In this document: piece after piece, positions 37,637 to 45,242 of the stretch | How positions within the stretch are numbered: position 1 is the stretch's first letter | Layout of the letters: every line of letters begins with the position of its first letter | Source of the DNA: Kallotenue papyrolyticum | GTDB lineage: Bacteria > Chloroflexota > Chloroflexia > Chloroflexales > Kallotenuaceae | Reading direction: 5' to 3' | Assembly (NCBI RefSeq): GCF_000526415.1 | Contig: NZ_JAGA01000003.1 | Coordinates: forward strand, 248,001 to 312,000 | Length of the DNA: 64,000 nt | Notes under the pieces: generated by a model | The model's database searches: none | Seen by the model: only the letters and a program-made list of their open reading frames with translations | Told to the model about the DNA's origin: nothing | Translations under genes and position numbers: made by a program

Positions 37637-38950
37637 TCACAGCCAGCGCCGGCCAAGCAGCACCGCGCTGCCGCGCAGCAGGCTGGAGAGCACAAAGGTG
37701 GTCTGATACTCGTTGAGCGTCAGCGGACCGAGACGCCACGGCACGCCCGCCAGCAGATCGGCCAGCGCACCGGCGCCGGTCGAGGCCACAAAAAAGGCCA
37801 GGCCGGTCGCCGCGGCGAAGATCGCCAGGTAGGCGCTGCGCGCGGTCGCCGGCGCGCGCTCCAACAGGCGGTTGCCCTGCGCCAGGCCAACCCCTGGCCA
37901 GCCGATGCCGGCGAGCACCGCATTGAGGAACAGGATCCAGAGCGTGTCAGGCGTTGCCAGGATCCAGCTCCAGGGCAGCAGCACCACCAGCGCCATGCAG
38001 ATCAGCAGCACGCGCCGGTGGCCGATGCGGTCCGACAGGCGGCCCCACCACGGCAGCGTCAGCAGACTCACCGCCGAGGTGATCACGTCGAACATCGCCA
38101 GCGTGGCGAAGGAGATGCCCAACACCGTGAGCGCGTGCGCGCCGAAAAAGGGCGCCGAGGTGCCTAGCGCCAGGTTCCACAGCACCAGCACGGCCATGAA
38201 GCGCCGAAACTCGGGGTGCCGAAACGGCAGACAGATCACCTCGCGCAACGGCAAACGCGGCAGCCGTGCCATGGGCGGCTCCGGCTGGCGCGCCAGCAAC
38301 AGCGTCGAGCACGCGCCACACAGCACGGCCAGGCCAAGCATAAGCGCATAGCCATGCGCCAGCTCGCCGGCAACCCGCATGCGGTCCAGCCACGCGCCGC
38401 CGGCATAGTTGGCCACCATCGCCACCGCCGCCAAAACTGTGTTGCGCGTGCCGAAGTAGCGTCCGCGCAAGCGCGTCGGCACCAGATCGGTCATCCAGTT
38501 GGTCCAGGCGTTGGCGCAGATCGTCAGCAGCGCGTGCGAGACGCTCAGCGTCGTCACCAGCAGCGCCAGCCGTTGCGTTGTGCCGAAGGGCAGGTAGGGC
38601 AGCAGGATCACCACCAGCCAGACCGCGCGTCCTAATGAGCCGAGGACGGTAAGTGGCTTGCGCCGACCCTGCCGCTCGATCAGCCAAGCGCCCAGCAACT
38701 GCAGGGGCTGGATCACAAACGGCAGCGCCGTGATCAGCCCCAGGGTCAGGTTCCCGGCGCCCAGCATCAACGCCAGACCGGTTAGAAACGCGCCGGCGGT
38801 CAGCGTGATATGCACCTGCGCCAGCATGCCCTCCGCCAGCGACAACTTGAGCGCACGCCGCACCTCGGAGGGCAGCAACGTTGTTTCATGGGGCGCGATG
38901 TCGCGTGGCACCAGCGCGACCCGGCCAACCATGCGTTCTACCAACCACAT
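37637..38950 (-). CDS. Major facilitator superfamily transporter
   Basis: 437 residues with about 12 hydrophobic helices. The cytoplasmic loop after TM2 carries ERQGRRKPL, and a second-half loop has GRLSDRIGHRRVLL, the MFS loop motifs. The N-terminus carries roughly 35 polar residues before TM1. It resembles uncharacterised MFS proteins without a known substrate. Stands alone on the minus strand. Confidence 0.85.
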   Translation of the reverse strand: MWLVERMVGRVALVPRDIAPHETTLLPSEVRRALKLSLAEGMLAQVHITLTAGAFLTGLALMLGAGNLTLGLITALPFVIQPLQLLGAWLIERQGRRKPLTVLGSLGRAVWLVVILLPYLPFGTTQRLALLVTTLSVSHALLTICANAWTNWMTDLVPTRLRGRYFGTRNTVLAAVAMVANYAGGAWLDRMRVAGELAHGYALMLGLAVLCGACSTLLLARQPEPPMARLPRLPLREVICLPFRHPEFRRFMAVLVLWNLALGTSAPFFGAHALTVLGISFATLAMFDVITSAVSLLTLPWWGRLSDRIGHRRVLLICMALVVLLPWSWILATPDTLWILFLNAVLAGIGWPGVGLAQGNRLLERAPATARSAYLAIFAAATGLAFFVASTGAGALADLLAGVPWRLGPLTLNEYQTTFVLSSLLRGSAVLLGRRWL

Positions 38951-39082
38951 CTATGCGTCATCGCCGTTGCCGACGATGCCTCCCTATCAACGGTTCAATG
39001 GCGTGATAGCATCCCACCTGTCCTGCAGCGCTACAAGGCGACTCCCGCCTCTCCTTCTTGCGCCATATGGGGGATAGGGGCA

Positions 39083-39098
39083 TAGTACCGAAGTACTA
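39083..39098. promoter_or_regulatory. Short perfect palindrome upstream of the small acidic protein
   Basis: TAGTAC-CGAA-GTACTA, 65 nt before ATG 39164. It could be a small operator or a hairpin with a tetraloop. No matching regulator is known here. Confidence 0.25.
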
Positions 39099-39163
39099 AC
39101 GCAATCGACTGTGCGCCCGTCTGATGGCCCGCGGCTTGCACGCTGGCGCTCAAGGAGGACGGT

Positions 39164-39373
39164 ATGAGCGAACGCAACGAACCATCCGGCACCGAGTCAC
39201 GCCCTGCCGCGGAGCAGACCGGTGAGCAGGTCGGCCTGGGCGCACGCCTCGACGAGGTCGATCTGGAGCAGAGCCAACAGGTCGGCGCCGATCCGCCCGG
39301 CGGCCTGGGCACTGACATCGGCGGCGGCAGCGGCCCACTGGGCGAGGATCAAGCCGCCGATCAAGCGGGCTGA
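39164..39373 (+). CDS. Small acidic, probably disordered protein
   Basis: 69 residues, ATG preceded by AAGGAGGA, a perfect ribosome site. Composition Glu/Gly/Ala/Gln/Asp with few hydrophobics (for example GARLDEVDLEQSQQVG), so probably unstructured. No Cys, signal or helix. Resembles small stress-type hydrophilins in composition only. Directly upstream of the P450-like gene, 50 nt apart. Confidence 0.6.
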   Translation: MSERNEPSGTESRPAAEQTGEQVGLGARLDEVDLEQSQQVGADPPGGLGTDIGGGSGPLGEDQAADQAG

Positions 39374-39423
39374 GGCTTGGCCACGCCCTAGCCCAAACGT
39401 AGCGGTTCGACACGAGGTCGCTT

Positions 39424-40689
39424 ATGGACGCGCGCCGCGTGCTTCCCGGTCCGCGTCTGTCGCCGTTGCTGGGAAGGCAGTACCAGCTGTGGCGCTTTCG
39501 TCGCGATCCGCTGGGTTATGTTCAGCATCTCACCAAGCGCTATGGAGCGCTGGCGACCCTCGATCCATCCCATCCGCGTCTGGTCTTTGTCAGTGGCGCA
39601 GCGGCTACGCGCCAGCTCCTGGCCGAAGCTGAGCATGTTCAAATGCTGCAGGCCCATGAGCTGCAACGGGCGCCGTTGCGCCTGACAGCGCTGCTCTGGA
39701 GCGCACCGCCGCCGCTGGTCCTCCCTGAAGCCGCCCTGCCGGCTCTGACAGCGATCACCCTGGAGCAAGTGGAAGGCCTGCTGGATCGCTGGGGGATTGG
39801 CCAGGTGATTGACGTGGCGTATGTGCTGCCGCGCCTGATGCGACGCATCGTACTGGCGCTGCTGCTGGGACCAACCGCGCCACAGGATGCGCACCTTGAG
39901 GCGATACTCGACCGGGTCGGTACCGGCGACGTTCCACCAACGCACGCCATACAGGCCCTGGCCGGCCTGCTCCAGCGGCGGTCGGCGCCTGAGTGGCCGG
40001 ACACGGACCCGGCACACGTCCTGGTGCGGGCCGCACCCGGCCAAGCAGCAACACTGCTCTGGCGATTGATCACGGCGCACGAACGACTGGGGCTGCTTCT
40101 AGGGTGGTGTCTGTTGCTGCTTTCGCAGCATCCGCGTGTGCTGGAGGAGGCCGAGCACGAGGTTGAACACGTCTTTGGCCGACAGCCGCCCGCGCTGGAG
40201 GCACTCGCAGCGCTACCCAGGCTAGAGCATATCATGCGCGAAACGCTCCGCCTCCTACCCCCACTGGCCCTGGGCGCGCGCATCACGCGCCGGGAGGTAA
40301 CGCTGGCCGGGTACCGCCTCCCCGCCGAAACGCTGCTGTTCTATAGCCCTCTAGGAACGCAGCGCGACGCAGCCTACATCGCGCCATACCACTTTCGGCC
40401 CGAACGCTGGCGCTATCTAGAGCCCACGCCGGAGTTGTTCCATCCCTTTGGCCTCGGCCCCGACCTGTGGGACGCTGCGCCGTGGGCGATGGTGGCGGCC
40501 AAACTCATTCTGGCGCGCGTGCTCCAACGCTACCGGCTGGCCTTTGCGCCAGGCGCGCGCATCGACTGGGCGCGCGGGCCCATGCTACAACCCCGCACCG
40601 GCCTACCGCTGATCATCGGCGCACGCCACCGACCGTTGATCCGCCGCACACCGAGCGGCGCGATCCGCACGCTGATCGCCCTGCCGTGA
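39424..40689 (+). CDS. Cytochrome P450-fold protein lacking the haem-thiolate cysteine
   Basis: 421 residues. P450 landmarks in order: N-terminal proline-rich PGPRLSPLLG, I-helix region LITAHERLG (217-223, where AGxxT is expected), K-helix ExxR as ETLR (273-276), and FRPERW. The haem loop reads FHPFGLGPDLWDAAPWA: Trp349 stands where the Cys ligand must be, and Asp and Ala replace neighbouring conserved residues. The only Cys in the protein is Cys229, in the I-helix. The frame is clean on both sides. It cannot be a normal P450 monooxygenase: it is a pseudoenzyme, uses another ligand, or has a new chemistry. Confidence 0.85.
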   Translation: MDARRVLPGPRLSPLLGRQYQLWRFRRDPLGYVQHLTKRYGALATLDPSHPRLVFVSGAAATRQLLAEAEHVQMLQAHELQRAPLRLTALLWSAPPPLVLPEAALPALTAITLEQVEGLLDRWGIGQVIDVAYVLPRLMRRIVLALLLGPTAPQDAHLEAILDRVGTGDVPPTHAIQALAGLLQRRSAPEWPDTDPAHVLVRAAPGQAATLLWRLITAHERLGLLLGWCLLLLSQHPRVLEEAEHEVEHVFGRQPPALEALAALPRLEHIMRETLRLLPPLALGARITRREVTLAGYRLPAETLLFYSPLGTQRDAAYIAPYHFRPERWRYLEPTPELFHPFGLGPDLWDAAPWAMVAAKLILARVLQRYRLAFAPGARIDWARGPMLQPRTGLPLIIGARHRPLIRRTPSGAIRTLIALP

Positions 40690-40690
40690 G

Positions 40691-41191
40691 TCAGAAGCGC
40701 AGAGTCTCATCCGCCTCACGCACCTCCGGCGCGGGCACGATGCGCACCGCGTCGCCGACCCGCAACCGTCCCGGCTGCAGCACGCGGGCATACAGTCGGC
40801 TCATGCCCGGATGGAGCTTGTGGGCAATGCGCGTAAACTGGTGATCGATGAACGACTCGCGGATGTTGTGGCAGGGCACCGTATAGCTGGTGATCTGCGC
40901 CACCACCGGCCCCAGCGCCAGGCAGATACCCGGCGCGAGCTGCGCCCATTCCAGCCCGGCAATGGTCAGGTTCTCGCCGGTGGATCCGGGATAGATCGGA
41001 TGCCCCTCGGCCTGCAACTGCAGGATCAGCTCCAGCGAGTACAGGCACAGCGCGCGCTCCGGCCCGCCATGGTAGCGCCGATCGCGCTGGCGGTCGCCTA
41101 CCAGCCCGGTGAACGTCACCTCGGCTTCGCGTACCGGCAACTTGGGAACGCCGCCATCGGAGCGCTGGATCGAAAAGATATGTGCTGGCAT
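40691..41191 (-). CDS. MOSC-domain protein
   Basis: About 166 residues from ATG 41191 (an upstream start is possible, ribosome site weak). Shows the YiiM/MOSC pattern: FTGLVGDRQRDRRYHGGPERALCLYS, then GSTGENLTIAGLEW, and the invariant Cys in YTVPCHNIR. MOSC domains bind a persulfide-type sulfur or the molybdenum cofactor and act in sulfur transfer or N-hydroxylated base reduction. Convergent with the P450-like gene by 1 nt. Confidence 0.88.
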   Translation of the reverse strand: MPAHIFSIQRSDGGVPKLPVREAEVTFTGLVGDRQRDRRYHGGPERALCLYSLELILQLQAEGHPIYPGSTGENLTIAGLEWAQLAPGICLALGPVVAQITSYTVPCHNIRESFIDHQFTRIAHKLHPGMSRLYARVLQPGRLRVGDAVRIVPAPEVREADETLRF

Positions 41192-41256
41192 GGTTGGGTC
41201 TCGACCGCTAGCCACGTGCGTCGCGCCACTGGCTGAACTGCAGCAGGCCGGCGGAG

Positions 41257-41712
41257 CTAGGGCAACTCACCGGCTTCGGCCATTGCGCGCACGCGCTTGA
41301 GCACGGCACGTTCGCGCGGAAAGGTCGCCCGCGCGATCGCTTCATCGAGCGGAAACCAGCGCGCGTCATCCACTTCAGCCTCCTGTGGCACGATCGTACC
41401 ACCCTCGTAACGCAGCAGGAACAGATCGACAAACTTGTGAATGCGCGCGCGCCCGGCATGGAACCAGTATTCGATCGTCTCCAACGGACGCAGCACACTG
41501 CCGCGCAGCCCGGTCTCTTCCTCGATCTCGCGCTGCGCTGCCGCGGCCGGCGTCTCGCCCTCGAAGACGTGGCCCTTGGGCAATCCCCAGCGCGTCCCAC
41601 CGCCGGTAGCGATCAGCGCGACATAGATCGTCGGCCCTTCGCGGCGGTAGATCACGCCCCCGGCCGAGTGGGCCACCTGTCGCGGCTGGCTGCGGGACGG
41701 ACGCCGATTCAC
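41257..41712 (-). CDS. NUDIX hydrolase
   Basis: 151 residues. The Nudix box is complete: GHVFEGETPAAAAQREIEEETG. AGGVIYRREGPTIYVALI at the N-terminus and EVDDARWFPLDEAIARATF at the C-terminus fit the Ap4A-hydrolase-like branch, which cleaves dinucleoside polyphosphates or related compounds. It lies 3 nt downstream of the pyrophosphatase stop, on the same strand, so the two are co-expressed. Confidence 0.9.
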   Translation of the reverse strand: MNRRPSRSQPRQVAHSAGGVIYRREGPTIYVALIATGGGTRWGLPKGHVFEGETPAAAAQREIEEETGLRGSVLRPLETIEYWFHAGRARIHKFVDLFLLRYEGGTIVPQEAEVDDARWFPLDEAIARATFPRERAVLKRVRAMAEAGELP

Positions 41713-41715
41713 GAG

Positions 41716-42288
41716 CTACTCCTTGCGTCCCAGACGCCCGGCGCGCATATCCCAGTAGAGATCGATGGCGTGGCGGATGCGCTCCTTGGCCACGGCTGCG
41801 CCCTCCCACCCACGCGCCTCGGTGGTGACGCCCTCCAGGTCCTTGTAGACTTTGAAGAAGTGCGTCACCTCTTTCAAGAAATGGGCGGGCAGATCGGTGT
41901 ATTCGCGCACATCGGCGAAAAAGGGATCGAACTGCGGCACCGCCAAGATCTTGTCGTCGGGCTCGCCCTTGTCCACCAGATGGAAGATCCCGATCGGCCG
42001 CGCTTCGACCACACAGCCGGGAAAGGTGGGCGTGTTGATCACCACCAGCACGTCCAGCGGATCGCCGTCTTCGTAGTAGGTCTGTGGAATAAAGCCGTAA
42101 TCGCCGGGATAGAAGACCGAGGCGGAGAGCACGCGATCCAGCTTGATCGCCCCTACTTTTTTGTCGTACTCGTACTTGTTGCGCGAGCCACGCGGGATCT
42201 CAACGATCACGTTGATCACTTCGGGCGCTTCCGGCCCGGGCTCGACTTCGTGCCAAAGATGTAACGGTGGCATACCTTCCATATCCAT
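41716..42288 (-). CDS. ppa: Inorganic pyrophosphatase (class I)
   Basis: About 190 residues. Hydrolyses PPi and so pulls biosynthetic reactions forward. The metal-binding core is DGDPLDVLV, with YPGDYGFIPQT before it and EIPRGSRNKYEYD at the substrate lysine/arginine site. Start chosen at ATG 42288; ATGs at 42282 and 42273 are equally plausible because no ribosome site decides. Followed closely by the NUDIX gene. Confidence 0.93.
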   Translation of the reverse strand: MDMEGMPPLHLWHEVEPGPEAPEVINVIVEIPRGSRNKYEYDKKVGAIKLDRVLSASVFYPGDYGFIPQTYYEDGDPLDVLVVINTPTFPGCVVEARPIGIFHLVDKGEPDDKILAVPQFDPFFADVREYTDLPAHFLKEVTHFFKVYKDLEGVTTEARGWEGAAVAKERIRHAIDLYWDMRAGRLGRKE

Positions 42289-42364
42289 ACAAGGACCGGC
42301 GGGATCTCCCGCCGGCCAGCCATCACTGCTTCTCCTTCTCCAGCCTCTCTGCCGGCGAGGTTCG

Positions 42365-42805
42365 TCATGCGCCTTCGGCGGTACGGGGACGCGACGGCGT
42401 CGAGATCTCTTCCAGGGTTTGGCCGGTCATCTGCTCGCGCCCGCTGTCCACCGCCACATCGCCCAGTGAGACGATGCCCACAAGTGTACCATGTTCCACA
42501 ACCGGCAGGCGGCGAATCTGTTCGCGGGCCATGATCTCCGCCGCACGCTGCACGTCGTCGTCGGGCGCCACCGTGGTCGGATCGGGCGTCATGTGGTCGC
42601 GCGCACGGGCGTTGACCGGGTCGCGCCCCTCGGCGATCGCCCGAATAACAATGTCGCGGTCAGTGATCACGCCCAGCAGGCGCCCTTCCTCAACCACCGG
42701 TATCACGCCGACGTTCAGGCTTTTCATGTACTGTGCCACCGTCACCAGGTCGCTGTCGGGGGCAACGGTCTGTACCTCGCGCGTCATGATCTCGGCAATT
42801 CGCAT
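42365..42805 (-). CDS. CBS-domain pair protein
   Basis: 146 residues from ATG 42805, preceded by GGAGGAGGAG. Two CBS domains: IMTREVQTVAPDSDLVTVAQYM...VIPVVEEGRLLGVITDRDIVIRA and HMTPDPTTVAPDDDVQRAAEIM...RLPVVEHGTLVGIVSLGDVA. Such stand-alone pairs bind adenine nucleotides or NAD and regulate partner proteins, or act as energy sensors. No enzymatic domain is fused. It lies 28 nt after the small membrane protein. Confidence 0.92.
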   Translation of the reverse strand: MRIAEIMTREVQTVAPDSDLVTVAQYMKSLNVGVIPVVEEGRLLGVITDRDIVIRAIAEGRDPVNARARDHMTPDPTTVAPDDDVQRAAEIMAREQIRRLPVVEHGTLVGIVSLGDVAVDSGREQMTGQTLEEISTPSRPRTAEGA

Positions 42806-42833
42806 GCTCTCCTCCTCCCCGGGCGCCTCGCGC

Positions 42834-43061
42834 CTAGAGCGATGTGCCGCGCAGGCGCCGCTCGTCGATGGTCTCGCCCGGCGTGCTGAAGTCACGCACC
42901 TCGGATTGGTGCAGATCGGGTAGGGCGTAGCGCGGTGCGCTGCCGCCGTTGCGCCGGCTGCGCAGCGCCTGAAGCTGCTGCCCCAAACGGTCGCGGTTGG
43001 TCCAGACATAGGCCAGCCCGGCTAGCACAAGCGCGCCAAGGGCGCTGCGTTTGTTGCGCAT
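42834..43061 (-). CDS. Small single-span membrane protein
   Basis: 75 residues from ATG 43061. A basic N-terminus precedes one hydrophobic helix (ALGALVLAGLAYVWTN), then a charged soluble tail (NRDRLGQQLQALRSRR) ending in PGETIDERRLRGTSL. Likely inserted with the tail in the cytoplasm. Unknown family. Co-oriented with the CBS protein. Confidence 0.6.
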   Translation of the reverse strand: MRNKRSALGALVLAGLAYVWTNRDRLGQQLQALRSRRNGGSAPRYALPDLHQSEVRDFSTPGETIDERRLRGTSL

Positions 43062-43175
43062 GGTCGTGCCTCTCACCCTGCGACGGGACGCGTGCGTGCC
43101 TCTCCGCCGCCTAGACGCCGCTCAGGGTAGCAAGCGCCGTACCACTGCCCCCACACCCGAAAAATGCTTGACACC

Positions 43176-43203
43176 TTGATCGGACGTAGCTTTGTGGTAT
43201 AAT
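43176..43203 (+). promoter_or_regulatory. Promoter of the PolX-N / XPB / Bax1 operon
   Basis: TTGATC (43176-43181), 16 nt, TATAAT (43198-43203), about 80 nt before the first start codon. A TTGACA also occurs at 43169-43174 but is too far from the -10. Confidence 0.65.
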
Positions 43204-43283
43204 ACAAACAATTGTTCTAGTCTTCACCCGCAGGCGGCATAGCAGCGAGTGAGGGAGCCAGAGATCAAGCAGGGGGACGTGCC

Positions 43284-43832
43284 ATGACCAATCGCGAGAT
43301 CGCCGCCGTGTTGTTCAACATATCAAAGCTGCTCAGCCTGCGCCACGACAATCCCTACCGCATTCGTGCCTACCGTCGCGCAGCGCGGCGCGTGTTGCGC
43401 GCACCGCACGCTCTTGCCGAACGCGCGCGCCGGGGCGAGCCACTGGGCATTGCCGGGCTGGGACGGCGCCTGACGCGCACGATCAGCCAGTTAGCGCTGC
43501 AGGGGCGCTGCGATGTGTACGACGAACTCCTGGGCGAACTGCCCGCCGCCGAGCAGCGCCTGCTGCGCATACCGGGCATCGGGCCGACGCTGGCGCAGCG
43601 CATTGTGCGCGATTTCAAAACCACCGACGCCGACGAGCTGATGCGCCGGGCGGCCAGCGCCGGCCTGCAACGCGTCTGGGGCATCGGGCCACGCCGCGCT
43701 GCTACGATCGTCGCCCATCTGCAACAGCCACCCGCTCCGCCCGAGGCGCACCCCTTCGTGCGCGACGGCAACATCATCTACGTCCAGGAGAGCTTCTGGC
43801 ATGAAGAACGGCAGCGCCGCGAAGCCGCGTAG
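43284..43832 (+). CDS. PolX N-terminal-like helix-hairpin-helix DNA-binding protein
   Basis: 182 residues. The start REIAAVLFNISKLLSLRHDNPYRIRAYRRAA matches the 8-kDa lyase-like domain of family X polymerases. Three HhH hairpins follow: IAGLGRRLT (56-64), IPGIGPTLA (96-104) and VWGIGPRRA (131-139). The nucleotidyltransferase palm and PHP nuclease domains of PolX are missing, so it should bind gapped or flapped DNA without polymerising. The 3' end overlaps the helicase start by 32 nt. A third partner for XPB-Bax1 is the likely role. Confidence 0.8.
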   Translation: MTNREIAAVLFNISKLLSLRHDNPYRIRAYRRAARRVLRAPHALAERARRGEPLGIAGLGRRLTRTISQLALQGRCDVYDELLGELPAAEQRLLRIPGIGPTLAQRIVRDFKTTDADELMRRAASAGLQRVWGIGPRRAATIVAHLQQPPAPPEAHPFVRDGNIIYVQESFWHEERQRREAA

Positions 43833-45159
43833 ATTCTGGGTACCGATGGAGGTCGAGCAGACGGCGCTCGACGATCTGCTCGACGCGCTGGAGGAGGCGC
43901 CCGACGCGTTGCTGGACGCGACGCTCCATAGCGCAGCACCGGACGACGCTCCCGCCGATGAGGCGCTGCAGGGCGGGTATCGCGCGCGCTGCGCCTTCGA
44001 GCCGCGGCCGTACCAGCAGGCTGCGCTTGAACGCTGGCTGGCGCACGATGGACGGGGCGTGGTCGTGCTGCCGACCGGCGCGGGCAAGACGGTGGTGGCG
44101 CTGATGGCCATCGCGCGCCTCAAACTGCGCACGCTGATCGTGGTGCCGACGATCGAGCTGCTACACCAGTGGCGGGCCGCGCTGATCGAACGCCTGGGCG
44201 TGGCACCGCGCCATGTCGGGATCGTCGGCGATGGCCGCAAAGAATGGCGTCCGATCACGGTGATCACCTATGCCTCGGCAGTGCTGCCGCAGACCGCGCT
44301 GCGTGACATCGGGCTGCTGATCTGCGACGAGGCGCACCATCTGCCGTCGCCGGCCTACGCCACGATCGCCACCCGCGCCAACGCGCCCTACCGTCTGGGA
44401 CTCAGCGCGACGCCGGAGCGCAGTGATGGCTTGACCGAGCGGCTGTACCAGTTGCTGGGGCCACCGGTCTATCGCCGCACGCCCGCCGAGCTCAGCGCCG
44501 AGGGCCACATCGCCGCATACGTCGAGCGCCGCATCTTTGTTTCGCTCTCCGAAGAGGAAGCCCTGCGCTACGAAGCGTTGATGGGCGAGTGGCGCTGGCT
44601 GATCGGCAGCAAACGCTACGCGCTGGCGCGTGGCGGCGATCTCTTCGGCGAGCTGATCCGGCGCGCCGCGAGCGATCCGCGCGCGCGGCGCGCGCTGCAG
44701 GCGCACCACCAGGCGCGCATGATCGCACTCAACGCCGCAGCCAAGCTGCACGAGGTTGAACGCCTGCTGGAGCAGCACCGCGGCGATCGGGTGATCGTCT
44801 TTTCCGAGTACAACGCGCTGGTGGATGCGCTCGCGCAGCGCCTGGCGCTGCCGGCGATTACCTACCGCACGCCGGCAGCCGAACGCAAGGCGATCCTGGA
44901 TGCCTTTCGCCAGGGGCGCTACAGCAAGCTGGTCACCGGGCGCGTGCTCAACGAAGGTGTGGACGTGCCCGACGCCAACGTCGCGATTGTGGTCAGTGGC
45001 TCTAGCACCACGCGCGAGTACATCCAGCGCCTGGGCCGCGTGCTGCGGCCCAAAGACAGCACCGCGCTGCTCTACGAGATCATCACGCGCCAGACCAGCG
45101 AAGTGCGCGCCGCGCGCAAGCGGCGGCCAGCCTCGTCCGATAGCGAGCCGTCCACCTGA
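43801..45159 (+). CDS. XPB/Rad25-type SF2 DNA helicase
   Basis: 452 residues from ATG 43801 (AGGAG 10 nt upstream, inside the preceding gene). Walker A LPTGAGKT (90-97), DEAH box LLICDEAHHLP, motif III LGLSATPERSDG (RSD where XPB has the RED motif), motif VI QRLGRVLRP. The short N-terminal domain before the helicase core corresponds to the damage-recognition region of archaeal XPB. It opens DNA 3'-5' or melts it locally. The next gene is a Bax1-type nuclease, the known XPB partner in archaea. Confidence 0.9.
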   Translation: MKNGSAAKPRRFWVPMEVEQTALDDLLDALEEAPDALLDATLHSAAPDDAPADEALQGGYRARCAFEPRPYQQAALERWLAHDGRGVVVLPTGAGKTVVALMAIARLKLRTLIVVPTIELLHQWRAALIERLGVAPRHVGIVGDGRKEWRPITVITYASAVLPQTALRDIGLLICDEAHHLPSPAYATIATRANAPYRLGLSATPERSDGLTERLYQLLGPPVYRRTPAELSAEGHIAAYVERRIFVSLSEEEALRYEALMGEWRWLIGSKRYALARGGDLFGELIRRAASDPRARRALQAHHQARMIALNAAAKLHEVERLLEQHRGDRVIVFSEYNALVDALAQRLALPAITYRTPAAERKAILDAFRQGRYSKLVTGRVLNEGVDVPDANVAIVVSGSSTTREYIQRLGRVLRPKDSTALLYEIITRQTSEVRAARKRRPASSDSEPST

Positions 45160-45242
45160 CGCAAGCCGTGCAGCGGGAGGGCACACGCAGCGGGCGGCCC
45201 GCAGCAGCCGCCCGCCCGCTCAGCGCGACGCAGAGGAGCACC

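Noticed and set aside
43169-43203. TTGACA at 43169 as the -35 of the TATAAT at 43198
   Set aside because: Spacing would be 23-24 nt; TTGATC at 43176 gives a usable 16-nt spacing.
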